64,000 nucleotides of DNA from Microbacterium sp. MAH-37 (lineage in GTDB: Bacteria > Actinomycetota > Actinomycetes > Actinomycetales > Microbacteriaceae): contig NZ_WSEN01000006.1 of assembly GCF_009758255.1 (NCBI RefSeq), positions 62,001-126,000 on the forward strand, read 5' to 3'. Positions 7,465 to 15,395 of this stretch are shown in pieces. Both the position numbers and the translations under genes were made by a program. Numbering within the stretch: the stretch's first letter is position 1; the number at the start of each line of letters is the position of its first letter. The notes beneath the pieces were generated by a model that saw only the letters and a program-made list of their open reading frames with translations, was not told the origin of the DNA and made no database searches.

Positions 7465-8387
7465 GCGAGCAGCTCCGCCACCGCGAACGGCAGCGCTTCG
7501 GCGACCTCCAGCGCGACGATCGGATGCCCGACCTCGCCGCCCTCGGCGCCCGCGGCGATCGTCGCCGCGCGGCCGTGCAGCCACACCGCCGACGCCGCGA
7601 CCTCGGCGGGCGTCGCAGCGGGGTTGGCCGCGAGCAGTGCGCCCAGCGCGCCGCCCAGCACGTCTCCCGCACCGGCCGTCGCCAGCCAGCCGGGCGCGTT
7701 CGCGACCACGATCGTCTCGCCGTCCGGCGAGCAGATCAGGGTGCGCGCCCCCTTCAGGAGCACCGTGCAGGACAGCAGTTCGGCGACCTCCGCCGCCTGG
7801 GCGGCGCGGTCCGTGTCATCGGCCGGGACATCGCTCTGAAGCCCGAGTCGATCACGCAGCCGGGCGAACTCACCCGCATGCGGCGTGATGACCATCGGCG
7901 CGGTTCCGCCACCGACGAGGTCGAGCGCCCCGGCATCCACCACGACGGGCTCTTCCCCTTCAAGGATGCCGCGCAGCGCCCGCTCCTCGTCGTACCCGCG
8001 CGCCGACACCGCGGACGGGCCGGCATCCGCGCGCGGTGCACCCGGCAGCGGCACGGCGGCGGTGACGGTCGGGACGCCACGCCCTGAGCCTCCGACACGA
8101 GCGCCGCCGTCAGTGCCGGAGCCGATCACCCAGGCGTCCACATGCGCACCGGCATCCGCGCCGATCACCGTCTCGGGACGGCGCGCCAGCACGATGTCGG
8201 TCGCCGGTCCTGCGTAGCGCACGAACCCGCACCCGATCCGCCAGGCGCCTTCCACGCCGAGCACCGCGGCGCCGGGATATCTGGCCGACCCGGTGCGCAG
8301 GGCGACGACGCCCCGTGAGCGCTTGTCGTCGTCGGCGCCGGGGGCGCGCACGAAGCGCGCCGCATCCGCACCGATCCACTCACGCAT
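7461..8387 (-). CDS. nnrD: ADP-dependent NAD(P)H-hydrate dehydratase
   Basis: 308 aa ribokinase-like repair enzyme that regenerates NAD(P)H from its hydrated form. The hallmark NAPGWLATAGAGDVLGG and PMVITPHAGEFARL motifs are present, as is VVDAGALDL. The N-terminal epimerase (NnrE) domain found in fused homologues is absent, so the epimerase would be encoded elsewhere. The ATG is six bases after TAACGT, indicating a leaderless mRNA. It is [15 protein letters not shown] coupled to the following membrane protein gene. Confidence 0.9.
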   Translation of the reverse strand: MREWIGADAARFVRAPGADDDKRSRGVVALRTGSARYPGAAVLGVEGAWRIGCGFVRYAGPATDIVLARRPETVIGADAGAHVDAWVIGSGTDGGARVGGSGRGVPTVTAAVPLPGAPRADAGPSAVSARGYDEERALRGILEGEEPVVVDAGALDLVGGGTAPMVITPHAGEFARLRDRLGLQSDVPADDTDRAAQAAEVAELLSCTVLLKGARTLICSPDGETIVVANAPGWLATAGAGDVLGGALGALLAANPAATPAEVAASAVWLHGRAATIAAGAEGGEVGHPIVALEVAEALPFAVAELLA

Positions 8388-8393
8388 GACTCC

Positions 8394-8399
8394 ACGTTA
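8394..8399 (-). promoter_or_regulatory. -10 box TAACGT of a leaderless promoter (nnrD)
   Basis: TAACGT followed by GGAGTC and the ATG. The spacer is identical to that of the SDR gene at 1120. Confidence 0.55.
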
Positions 8400-8419
8400 G
8401 CGCGCGGTCCCGTCAGCGA

Positions 8420-8425
8420 TAGGTT
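8420..8425 (+). promoter_or_regulatory. -10 box TAGGTT of a leaderless promoter (OYE gene)
   Basis: TAGGTT, six bases, then the GTG start of the flavin oxidoreductase. It lies in the 44-base divergent region shared with nnrD. Confidence 0.55.
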
Positions 8426-8431
8426 CAGAAG

Positions 8432-9499
8432 GTGAGCCTCCTGTTCTCCCCTCTGACCCTCCGTTCCGTCACCCTGCGCAATCGGCTGTGGGTGTCGCCG
8501 ATGTGCATGTACTCCGCCGTGGACGGCGTGCCGGGCGACTGGCATCACGTGCATCTGCCGCAGTTCGCGGACGGCGGTGCCGGACTCATCGTCGCCGAGG
8601 CGACAGCGGTCGTGCCTGAAGGCAGGATCTCGCCGCACGACACCGGCCTATGGAACGACGCGCAGCGCGACGCCTGGGCGCCGATCGTGCGCAGCATCCG
8701 GGATCGCGGCGCGCACGCCGGCATCCAGCTCGCACACGCGGGCCGCAAGGCGTCGACCTGGTGGCCGTGGGCCGAGGAACGCGGCTCGGTGCCGGCTTCC
8801 GAGGGCGGCTGGCCGACCGTCGCCCCCTCCGCGATCGCCTTCGAAGGGTTCGCCGAGCCCGTGGCGCTCGACTCGGCGGGCATCGACGCCGTCGTCACCG
8901 GGTTCGCCGACGCGGCGCGCCGCGCACTGGACGCCGGGTTCGAGGTGCTCGAGGTGCACAGTGCGCACGGCTACCTGCTGCATCAGTTCCTCTCGCCCCT
9001 GTCCAATCACCGTGACGACGAGTACGGCGGCAGCCTGGAGAACCGGTCCCGGCTGCTGCTGCGCGTCATCGACGGGGTGCGCGCCGTCGCAGGTGAGGAC
9101 ATCCCGCTGCTGGTGCGCATCTCGGCCACCGATCACGCCGAGGGCGGATTCGTCCCCGAGGAGGCCGCGGTCGTCGGCGGCTGGGCGATCGAGCACGGCG
9201 CCGACCTCATCGATGTGTCCAGCGGCGGACTGGTGCTGCATCAGCAGATCGACCTGCACCCGGGGTATCAGGTGCCGCTGGCTGAGACAGTGCGACAGGG
9301 CGGACGCGTCGCCACCACTGCGGTCGGGCTCATCACTGTGGCCTATCAGGCCGAGCAGGTCCTCGCCACGGGCGCGGCCGACGCCGTGTTCGCCGGCCGT
9401 GAGTGGCTGCGCGATCCGCACTTCGGCCTGCGGGCCGCACACGAACTGGGCGCCGAGATCACCTGGCCGCCGCAGTATCAGCGCGCCCGCTGGCGCTGA
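8432..9499 (+). CDS. NADH:flavin oxidoreductase / Old Yellow Enzyme (YqjM-like)
   Basis: 355 aa FMN-dependent TIM-barrel ene-reductase. The N-terminal PMCMYSA carries the Cys and Tyr (about residues 25 and 27) that mark thermophilic-like/YqjM OYEs; QLAHAGRKAS and EVHSAHGYLLHQFLSP supply the FMN and substrate-binding histidines. It reduces activated alkenes and is often linked to electrophile or oxidative stress. Natural substrate unknown. The GTG start is fixed by the leaderless -10 box. Its stop codon lies within an 18-bp tandem repeat. Confidence 0.9.
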   Translation: MSLLFSPLTLRSVTLRNRLWVSPMCMYSAVDGVPGDWHHVHLPQFADGGAGLIVAEATAVVPEGRISPHDTGLWNDAQRDAWAPIVRSIRDRGAHAGIQLAHAGRKASTWWPWAEERGSVPASEGGWPTVAPSAIAFEGFAEPVALDSAGIDAVVTGFADAARRALDAGFEVLEVHSAHGYLLHQFLSPLSNHRDDEYGGSLENRSRLLLRVIDGVRAVAGEDIPLLVRISATDHAEGGFVPEEAAVVGGWAIEHGADLIDVSSGGLVLHQQIDLHPGYQVPLAETVRQGGRVATTAVGLITVAYQAEQVLATGAADAVFAGREWLRDPHFGLRAAHELGAEITWPPQYQRARWR

Positions 9500-9540
9500 T
9501 CGCGCCGCTTGCGCTGATCGCGCCGCTTGCGCTGATCGCG
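9493..9540. repeat. 18-bp tandem repeat over the OYE stop codon
   Basis: The unit GCGCTGATCGCGCCGCTT occurs at 9493-9510 and 9511-9528, with a partial third copy to 9540. Copy 1 includes the OYE stop codon TGA. Probably replication slippage. Confidence 0.8.
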
Positions 9541-9585
9541 GGAGACGCGGCGCCCACCAGCGAGACGCAGGCGGGCACCGCGGCC

Positions 9586-10647
9586 TCAGCGGCCGTAGCC
9601 GCGACGCGTGGCGTCCTGCACCTCGCCGACCAGCTCCTCGATGATGTCCTCCAGGAACAGCACCGCCGTCGTGTCGCCGTTGCGGTCGCGCACCCGAGCG
9701 AGGTGCCGCCCTGCGCGGCGCATCGCCGTCAGTGCGTCCTCGAGGTCGGTGTCCTCCTGCACGGGCACCATGTGGTGGATCCGCTTCGCCGGCACCGCCA
9801 CGGTGGCGCGCTCCGCGGCATCCGGCCCCTCCGCGGCACGCAGGATGTCCTTCAGGTGCACGTAGCCGGCCGGCAGGCCCTCGTCGTCGACGATCACGTA
9901 GCGCGAGAAGCCGTAACGGGCCACCGCGCGCTCGATCTCGTCGGGCGTCGTGTCCTGCGGCAGCGTGACGAGGTCGCCCAGCGCCACCGCGACGTCGCGC
10001 GCCTTCTTGTCGGTGAACTCGACGACTGCGGCCACTGTGCCCGCGGTGTCGGACAGAACGCCCTCACGACGCGACTGGTCCACGATCGTGGCCACCTCGT
10101 CGAGGGTGAACGTCGAGGCCGCCTCGTTCTTCGGCTCCACGCGGAACACCCGCAGCACGGCGTTGGCCGCGGCGTTGAGGAACCAGATCACCGGCATGAA
10201 GATCTTCGACACCCACACCAGCGGCGTCGCGAGCAGCAGGACGGCGCGGTCCGGCAGCGAGAACGCGAGGTTCTTCGGCACCATCTCGCCGAACACGACG
10301 TGCAGGAACGACACCAGCACCAGCGTGATGACGAACGCCGTGACGTCGACGACCGTGGTCGTCCAGCCCAGCGCCTCCATCGGCACGGCGAGCAGGTGGT
10401 GGATCGCCGGCTCCGAGACGTTCAGGATCAGCAGCGAGCAGATCGTGATGCCCAGCTGGGAGGTCGCGAGCATGAGCGTCGCGTGCTCCATCGCAAACAG
10501 GGCCGTCTTCGCCGGCCGCGAGCCCTTCTCGGCGAGCGGCTCGATCTGCGAACGGCGCGCGGAGATCACGGCGAACTCGGCGCCGACGAAGAAGGCGTTG
10601 CCGAGCAGCAGTACGACCAGCCAGACCAGTCCAGCCCAATCGCTCAT
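9586..10647 (-). CDS. CNNM/CorC (HlyC-type) transmembrane protein with CBS domains, second of pair
   Basis: 353 aa. N-terminal DUF21/CNNM membrane domain (residues about 1-165, three to four helices; NAFFVGAEFAVISARRSQIEPL and FGEMVPKNLAF are typical), then a CBS pair (about 190-340) ending EDIIEELVGEVQDATRRG. Family members are implicated in Mg2+/Co2+ export or membrane-associated ion homeostasis. The C-terminal CorC_HlyC domain present in the upstream paralogue is missing. The start overlaps the upstream gene stop (ATGA), and the pair probably forms a hetero-oligomer. Confidence 0.9.
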   Translation of the reverse strand: MSDWAGLVWLVVLLLGNAFFVGAEFAVISARRSQIEPLAEKGSRPAKTALFAMEHATLMLATSQLGITICSLLILNVSEPAIHHLLAVPMEALGWTTTVVDVTAFVITLVLVSFLHVVFGEMVPKNLAFSLPDRAVLLLATPLVWVSKIFMPVIWFLNAAANAVLRVFRVEPKNEAASTFTLDEVATIVDQSRREGVLSDTAGTVAAVVEFTDKKARDVAVALGDLVTLPQDTTPDEIERAVARYGFSRYVIVDDEGLPAGYVHLKDILRAAEGPDAAERATVAVPAKRIHHMVPVQEDTDLEDALTAMRRAGRHLARVRDRNGDTTAVLFLEDIIEELVGEVQDATRRGYGR

Positions 10648-11960
10648 CGGTCGTCCTCCTGCTCATCGGACGCAGGGTCGGGCGTGAAACGGAGGCGATC
10701 GATGCGGCGGCCGTCCATGCGCACCACGTGCAGCACGCCGTCCTCGGTGCGCACCTCGTCGCCGACAGCGGGCACGCGCTCGAGCAGGCTCATCACGTAG
10801 CCGGCGACCGTGTCGTACACATCGCCCTCGGGGACGGCGATCCCGGTCTGAGCGAGCAGCTCGTCCGGACGCAGCTCGCCGGGGAAGGTCACGGTGTCCT
10901 GGCGGCGGACCACGCCGGCACGGGTGCGGTCGTGCTCGTCCGACACCTCGCCGACGATCTCCTCCACGAGGTCCTCCAGGGTCACGAGGCCCGCCGTGCC
11001 GCCGTACTCGTCGACGACGATCGCCAGTTGGTAGCCCTTGGCGCGCAGCTCGGCGATCAGGGCGTCCAGGTGCACGGTCTCGGGCACGCGCAGCGGCTCG
11101 GTGCAGAGGGCGCCGACGGGCACCTCGGCTCGCCGCTCGCGCGGCACCGCCACGGCGGCCTTCAGGTGCACGACGCCGGTGATGTCGTCGAGGTCGTCGC
11201 CGTGCACCGGGAAGCGGCTGTGCCCGGTGCGGCGGGCGAGCTGGATCACGTCGTCGGCGCTGTCCGATGCCGCGAGGGCGTGCATGCTCGGCCGCGCGGT
11301 CATGATGTCGGCCGCGGTGAGGCGGGCGAACGTCAGGCTGCGGTCGAGCAGGGTCGCGGTGTCCTTCTCGAGGACGCCGGCGCTCGCGGAGCGACGCACC
11401 AGGGAGGACAGCTCCTCCGCGCTGCGCGCGCCGGAGAGCTCCTCCTTGGGCTCGACGCCCATCGAGCGCAGCACCGCGTTCGCGCTGCCGTTGAGCACCA
11501 CGATGGCGGGCTTGAACACCGCCGTGAAGGCGGTCTGGAACGGGATCACGAGCTTCGCGGTCGCGATCGGCAGCGCCAGCGCGAAGTTCTTCGGCACCAG
11601 CTCGCCGAGGATCATCGACAGCAGCGTGGCGACGACCATCGCCACCACGACAGCGATCGGAGCCACCGCACCCTCGGGCACGCCCCAGGAGATGAGCACA
11701 GGAGCGAGGAGGTTGGAGATCGCCGGCTCCATCGTGTATCCGGTCAGCAGCGTGGTCAGCGTGATGCCGAGCTGCGCCGACGACAGGTGCGTAGAGGTGA
11801 TCTTCAGCGCCCGGATGGTGAGTCCGAGTCGTGTTTCGCCGCGGGCCTGACGTGCTTCGAGATCCGCGCGGTCGAGGTTGACCAGGGCGAACTCGCTGGC
11901 CACGAACAGGCCGGTTCCGACGGTGAGGAGGAGCCCCACGCCCAACAGGATGTAATCCAT
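10644..11960 (-). CDS. CNNM/CorC (HlyC-type) transmembrane protein with CBS and CorC domains
   Basis: 438 aa. DUF21/CNNM membrane domain ([29 protein letters not shown]), CBS pair ([59 protein letters not shown]) and a complete CorC_HlyC domain (about 350-430). The start MDYILLG was chosen because GGAGGGG lies shortly upstream; a frame extending to 12014 adds only Pro/Ser-rich residues. It precedes and overlaps its paralogue, a typical actinobacterial pair. Confidence 0.9.
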   Translation of the reverse strand: MDYILLGVGLLLTVGTGLFVASEFALVNLDRADLEARQARGETRLGLTIRALKITSTHLSSAQLGITLTTLLTGYTMEPAISNLLAPVLISWGVPEGAVAPIAVVVAMVVATLLSMILGELVPKNFALALPIATAKLVIPFQTAFTAVFKPAIVVLNGSANAVLRSMGVEPKEELSGARSAEELSSLVRRSASAGVLEKDTATLLDRSLTFARLTAADIMTARPSMHALAASDSADDVIQLARRTGHSRFPVHGDDLDDITGVVHLKAAVAVPRERRAEVPVGALCTEPLRVPETVHLDALIAELRAKGYQLAIVVDEYGGTAGLVTLEDLVEEIVGEVSDEHDRTRAGVVRRQDTVTFPGELRPDELLAQTGIAVPEGDVYDTVAGYVMSLLERVPAVGDEVRTEDGVLHVVRMDGRRIDRLRFTPDPASDEQEDDR

Positions 11961-12354
11961 CAGCTGATCCCCTCCGAGAGAAGGAGGAGCGGGCGGTGGG
12001 GCGAGGGACTGCAAGAAGGAGGGTCGTCCATTGTGCGCTCGATTCTACATAATCGCGCTGTGCTCCCGCCTGCTGCGTCCGTGTTCTTCGGTGCGCGCTG
12101 CAGATCCTCGTGCACGCGGCAGTTCTTCGCATTCGCTGCTGTCCGCGTTCTGTCCGCGCTGCGCTTCCTTCGCTGCGCGGCAGTTCCCTGCTTGCGCGGC
12201 AGTTCCCTGCCTGCGCGGCAGTTCCCTGCTTGCGCGGCAGTTCCCTGCTTCCGTTCCTGTTCCCGCGGCTCCCTCTTGCACGCGCTGCGCGTTTTCACGC
12301 CGCGCGTGCCGAGAAAGACCGCGCAAGCCCCCACGCACCCGCAGACGGATGCCG
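11961..12354. other. Noncoding, repeat-rich gap upstream of the CNNM pair
   Basis: About 390 bases with no credible gene. Positions 12040-12340 are low-complexity, dominated by CGCGC, CAGTTC and CTGC words and the 19-bp tandem array described separately. The short -10-like stretch ATTCTACATAATCG (about 12040-12053) is the only AT-richer segment and could serve a promoter. Confidence 0.6.
12175..12250. repeat. Four tandem copies of a 19-bp repeat
   Basis: GCGCGGCAGTTCCCTGCTT is repeated head to tail at 12175-12193, 12194-12212 (one T to C change), 12213-12231 and 12232-12250. A degenerate copy (GCGGCAGTTCTTCGC) lies near 12116-12130. There are no spacers, so it is not CRISPR. Such arrays vary in copy number between strains. 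Confidence 0.9.
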
Positions 12355-13347
12355 CTACCGGCTGTTCCGCGGTTGCGGCGCCGCCCGCCCCAGCGGGCGC
12401 GGGAGCCGTGAGGGCAGTCCGTCGCCGGTCAGGATGTCGTAGAGCTGCTGAGGGTCTCGATGGGCATCCGTGCGCCAGCGTGACATGCCCTTCACACGCC
12501 GACGCAGCTGGTCGCCGCGGTCCTTCTCGTCCAGCAGTGCCTGCTCCGGTGTCCGTCCCTGGAGGAGGTCGGGGTCGAAGTACTTGCCCGTCCCGTCGAA
12601 CTCGCCGACGTGGTCGAAGTCCTCCCAGTAGAAGTCCGACCGCGCGCACCCGCCCTTGTCGAGGCGGAACTCCTTCTGGAGGACGGGCGCGGGGAAACCG
12701 AGCCGGTCGATCAGCACGCGGGCCTCGGATTCGCGCACGGAGTCGGCGAGAGGCGTGCTGAACTCGAGCGCCGCGCGTGCCCGTCCGAGCCCTCGCCTCG
12801 TCTGCTGGTCGACGAGCGTCAGGATCTCATCGGCGGTCGTGAGCGGTCCGTTCTCGCGACGAGCCCACAGAGCCTGATCCATCGCGACGACGCCGGCCAT
12901 GAAGCCGGCATCGGCCGCGAGGTCGATCGCCGTCTGCGCGGGCGAGGTCACCAGATGACCGCGCCATTCGACGAGTTCCACTCCGTCGAAGCCGAGCGCC
13001 CGACGAATGACGTTCCCGGTCGACCGACCGCCGGTGGCGCGAGCGACGCGGACGGCGACGCCTCTCGGCCATGCCTCGACTCGATCTATGCCCCACACGG
13101 CGGCGGCCGCCGAACCCATGTACACCTGAGGCGAGCGCGCATGCTCCGCGACCTCGGCGACCGTCACGAGATGTCGCTGCAGCGGGGTGAGCTTCTTCCA
13201 CGCGCCGCCGGGCACGAAGCTGCCGGCGACCACCCTGTGCACGTCACCCCGTCTGACGAGCGTCCGTAGTCTGCGGTCCGTCACGCCGACGCCGCCACGG
13301 TCACGGCGTCGGCGGATGTCGATCTCGGGCGCGGTCTGCTGAGTCAT
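12355..13347 (-). CDS. AbiEi-antitoxin-like / PD-(D/E)XK nuclease-like protein
   Basis: 330 aa. The N-terminus (about 10-50: DRGGVGVTDRRLRTLVRRGDVHRVVAGSFV) resembles the winged-helix AbiEi-type antitoxin domain; ITSPAQTAIDLAAD-like text (here LVTSPAQTAIDLAAD) is typical of these actinobacterial proteins. The C-terminus (about 205-290) has the order SEARVLIDRLG, ARSDFYWEDFDHVGEFDGTGKY and LLDEKDRGDQLR, which fits a DUF559/PD-(D/E)XK nuclease-like fold with D, E-x-D and K positions. No AbiEii toxin gene is adjacent. Function unproven. The gene is isolated between two repeat-rich noncoding regions. Confidence 0.7.
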   Translation of the reverse strand: MTQQTAPEIDIRRRRDRGGVGVTDRRLRTLVRRGDVHRVVAGSFVPGGAWKKLTPLQRHLVTVAEVAEHARSPQVYMGSAAAAVWGIDRVEAWPRGVAVRVARATGGRSTGNVIRRALGFDGVELVEWRGHLVTSPAQTAIDLAADAGFMAGVVAMDQALWARRENGPLTTADEILTLVDQQTRRGLGRARAALEFSTPLADSVRESEARVLIDRLGFPAPVLQKEFRLDKGGCARSDFYWEDFDHVGEFDGTGKYFDPDLLQGRTPEQALLDEKDRGDQLRRRVKGMSRWRTDAHRDPQQLYDILTGDGLPSRLPRPLGRAAPQPRNSR

Positions 13348-13484
13348 TCCGGAAGGCTGTCATGAGCAGCATCCGTTCTCTCCGCCACATGCCCCTCGCT
13401 GCGGAGAACTCGTCGGACATCCGCGCTTGGGGAGGAGCGGTCTTCCGCAGAGGCGACCCCGCCATCGGCGCAGAATCCGTGTTC

Positions 13485-13605
13485 GTCCGCGCGGCACTCT
13501 TCGGCTCGCGCTACGCGAATACGCGCCGCGCGAGCGCGGAACAGCAGCGCGAACCGATTCGGACGTAAGGATCAGTAGCGCGAGCGCAGACCAGCAGCGC
13601 GAACG
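13485..13605. repeat. 121-bp direct repeat, copy 1, with hairpin
   Basis: Copy 1 of a 121-bp unit repeated 162 bp later with four mismatches. It contains a symmetric hairpin at 13504-13535: an outer 8-bp stem (GCTCGCGC with GCGCGAGC) and an inner CGCG/CGCG stem with loop AATA, separated by a 2 x 2 internal loop. It also carries two AGCAGCGCGAAC words. Confidence 0.85.
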
Positions 13606-13646
13606 GGAAGCAGCGGCGCGAATGAACGAACCCGGCGCCCGACCGC

Positions 13647-13767
13647 GTCCGCGCGGCACTCTTCTGCTCGCGCTACGCGAATACGCGCCGCGCGAGCGCG
13701 GAACAGCAGCGCGAACCGATTCGGACGCAGGGATCAGTAGCGTGAGCGCAGACCAGCAGCGCGAACG
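13647..13767. repeat. 121-bp direct repeat, copy 2, with hairpin
   Basis: Copy 2 of the unit. All four differences from copy 1 lie outside the hairpin stems; the hairpin is preserved at 13666-13697. It ends 17 bases before the guaB1 stop codon. Confidence 0.85.
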
Positions 13768-13784
13768 CGGAACGCCCCCGCCGC

Positions 13785-15245
13785 TCACCAGCTGACCGGA
13801 AGCGCCTTGCCCTCCTCGTAGCCGGCGGCCGACTGCAGACCGACCAGCGCGCGCTCGTGGAACTCGGGCACGGTGGCGGCGCCGGCGTAGGTGAACGACG
13901 AGCGGATGCCGGAGGTGATCATGTCGAGCAGGTCCTCGATGCCGGGGCGCAGCGGGTCGAGGTAGATCCTCGACGAGGAGATGCCCTCGGCGAACAGCTC
14001 CTTGCGCGCCCGTTCATAGGAGTCGAGGCGGCCGAACCTGGCCTGCACTGCCTTCGTCGAGGCCATGCCCCAGGACTCCTTGAACACGCGCCCCTCGGCG
14101 TCGTGCTGCAGCTCGCCCGGCGCCTCGATCGTGCCGGCGAACCAGGAGCCGACCATGACGGATGCCGCACCGGCGGCGAGCGCGAGCGCGACGTCACGCG
14201 GGTAGCGCACTCCCCCGTCGGCCCAGACGTGCGCACCGACCTGGCGGGCCGCCTCTGCGGTCTCGAGCACAGCGGAGAACTGCGGGCGACCGACCGCGGT
14301 CATCATGCGGGTGGTGCACATCGCACCGGGCCCGACGCCCACCTTGAGGATCGAGGCACCGGCCGACACGAGATCCGAGACCCCGTCCGCGGTCACGATG
14401 TTGCCCGCGACGATCGGGATGTCGAGGCCCAGACCAGCCACCACGGAGAGCGCGCGCAGCATCCCCTCCTGGTGCCCGTGCGCGGTGTCGACCACCAGCA
14501 CGTCGACGCCGGCGGCGGCGAGCGCCCTGGCCTTCTCGGCGACGTCGCCGTTGATGCCGACAGCGGCGGCGACGGCGAGGCGGCCCGAGCCGTCGACGGC
14601 CGGGCGGTACAGGTTCGAGCGCAGCGCGGTGCGGCGGCTGAGCGTGCCCACCAGGTGTCCGTGGTCGATCACGAGCGCCATCTCGGCGTCCAGCGCGTCC
14701 ACGGCGTCGAAGGCCGCGCGCCCCTCGCCCACGGTCTCGGCGTCGATCGCCGGAGCGTGCGCATGCACCAGGTCGCCGAGCGCGGCATCAGGCAGCGCAG
14801 TCGCGAGCCGCGTCGCCGGAAGGATGCCGGAGATCTGCTCGATCTGCAGACGATCATCCCCCGACGGCGGGGCGACGACGATGCCGTGCCCCTCGGTCGG
14901 CGGAAGCAGTCGCAGCGCATCGGCGACGGTCGCCGACGGCGGCAGCACCAGCGGGGTGTCCCAGCGCACCGGCTGGCGCTTGACCCAGCGAATCGCAGCG
15001 TCGAGCTCCTGCAGCGGCAGGTCCTGAGGCAGCACGCCCAGGCCGCCGCGCCTGGCGAGAGCCGCAGCCAGCCGCGGACCGGTCACCGAGTTCATGTTCG
15101 AGGCCACCAGCGGGATGGTCGCCGGGGTGCCGTCCGCAGGTGCCAGATCGACCTGCAGCCGGCTGGTGATGTCCGATCGCCGCGGCACCAGGAACACGTC
15201 CGAATACGTGAGGTCGACCATGGGCCGTTCGCCTGCAAACTCCAT
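13785..15245 (-). CDS. guaB1: GuaB1-family IMP dehydrogenase-like protein (likely GMP reductase)
   Basis: 486 aa IMPDH/GMPR-fold barrel. The barrel carries SNMNSV, DTAHGHQEGML, AGNIVTADGV and the catalytic loop GPGAMCTTR (Cys about 310); the insertion at about 95-205 is a CBS-type Bateman region (IDHGHLVGTLSRRTALRSNLY). In actinobacteria this paralogue, distinct from GuaB2, was assigned GMP reductase activity in mycobacteria, so it probably recycles GMP to IMP. The ATG at 15245 was chosen because TACCGT lies seven bases upstream, although the frame is open a little further. Confidence 0.85.
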   Translation of the reverse strand: MEFAGERPMVDLTYSDVFLVPRRSDITSRLQVDLAPADGTPATIPLVASNMNSVTGPRLAAALARRGGLGVLPQDLPLQELDAAIRWVKRQPVRWDTPLVLPPSATVADALRLLPPTEGHGIVVAPPSGDDRLQIEQISGILPATRLATALPDAALGDLVHAHAPAIDAETVGEGRAAFDAVDALDAEMALVIDHGHLVGTLSRRTALRSNLYRPAVDGSGRLAVAAAVGINGDVAEKARALAAAGVDVLVVDTAHGHQEGMLRALSVVAGLGLDIPIVAGNIVTADGVSDLVSAGASILKVGVGPGAMCTTRMMTAVGRPQFSAVLETAEAARQVGAHVWADGGVRYPRDVALALAAGAASVMVGSWFAGTIEAPGELQHDAEGRVFKESWGMASTKAVQARFGRLDSYERARKELFAEGISSSRIYLDPLRPGIEDLLDMITSGIRSSFTYAGAATVPEFHERALVGLQSAAGYEEGKALPVSW

Positions 15246-15252
15246 GGGTTCC

Positions 15253-15258
15253 ACGGTA
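15253..15258 (-). promoter_or_regulatory. -10 box TACCGT of a leaderless promoter (guaB1)
   Basis: TACCGT, seven bases, ATG. One base longer than the usual six in this window but still leaderless-type. Confidence 0.45.
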
Positions 15259-15315
15259 CCGGCTGAGGCGGCGTGGCGGAGGTCCGGCATCATGCGCTCA
15301 TGCAGGGAATGGCAT

Positions 15316-15321
15316 TAGGCT
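15316..15321 (+). promoter_or_regulatory. -10 box TAGGCT upstream of kgd
   Basis: TAGGCT is identical to the boxes of bcp and furA, but here the gene starts 75 bases further on, so the mRNA would have a leader of about 67 bases. AGAGGG upstream of the GTG at 15396 is the likely ribosome site. Confidence 0.45.
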
Positions 15322-15395
15322 TGAACCCCGTAACGTGTGCGGGTCTGCCCTGATCCGCGCATCAGACATTCAGCGATGAAAGAGGGCGATCAAGC

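Larger units (their letters stand above)
13348..13784. other. Noncoding region carrying a structured duplication
   Basis: 437 bases between the AbiEi-like gene and guaB1. No frame has gene-like composition; open frames arise from the repeated CGCG-rich units. It contains two 121-bp copies of the repeat listed next, and many AGCAGCGCGAAC words. Confidence 0.6.

Noticed and set aside
12175..12250. CRISPR array
   Set aside because: The repeats are 19 bp, directly adjacent without spacers, and no cas gene is present.
13360..13788. A 142-aa minus-strand frame with internal duplication
   Set aside because: It only [13 protein letters not shown] duplicated CGCG-rich element; composition is Arg/Ser-rich and no start signal is present.
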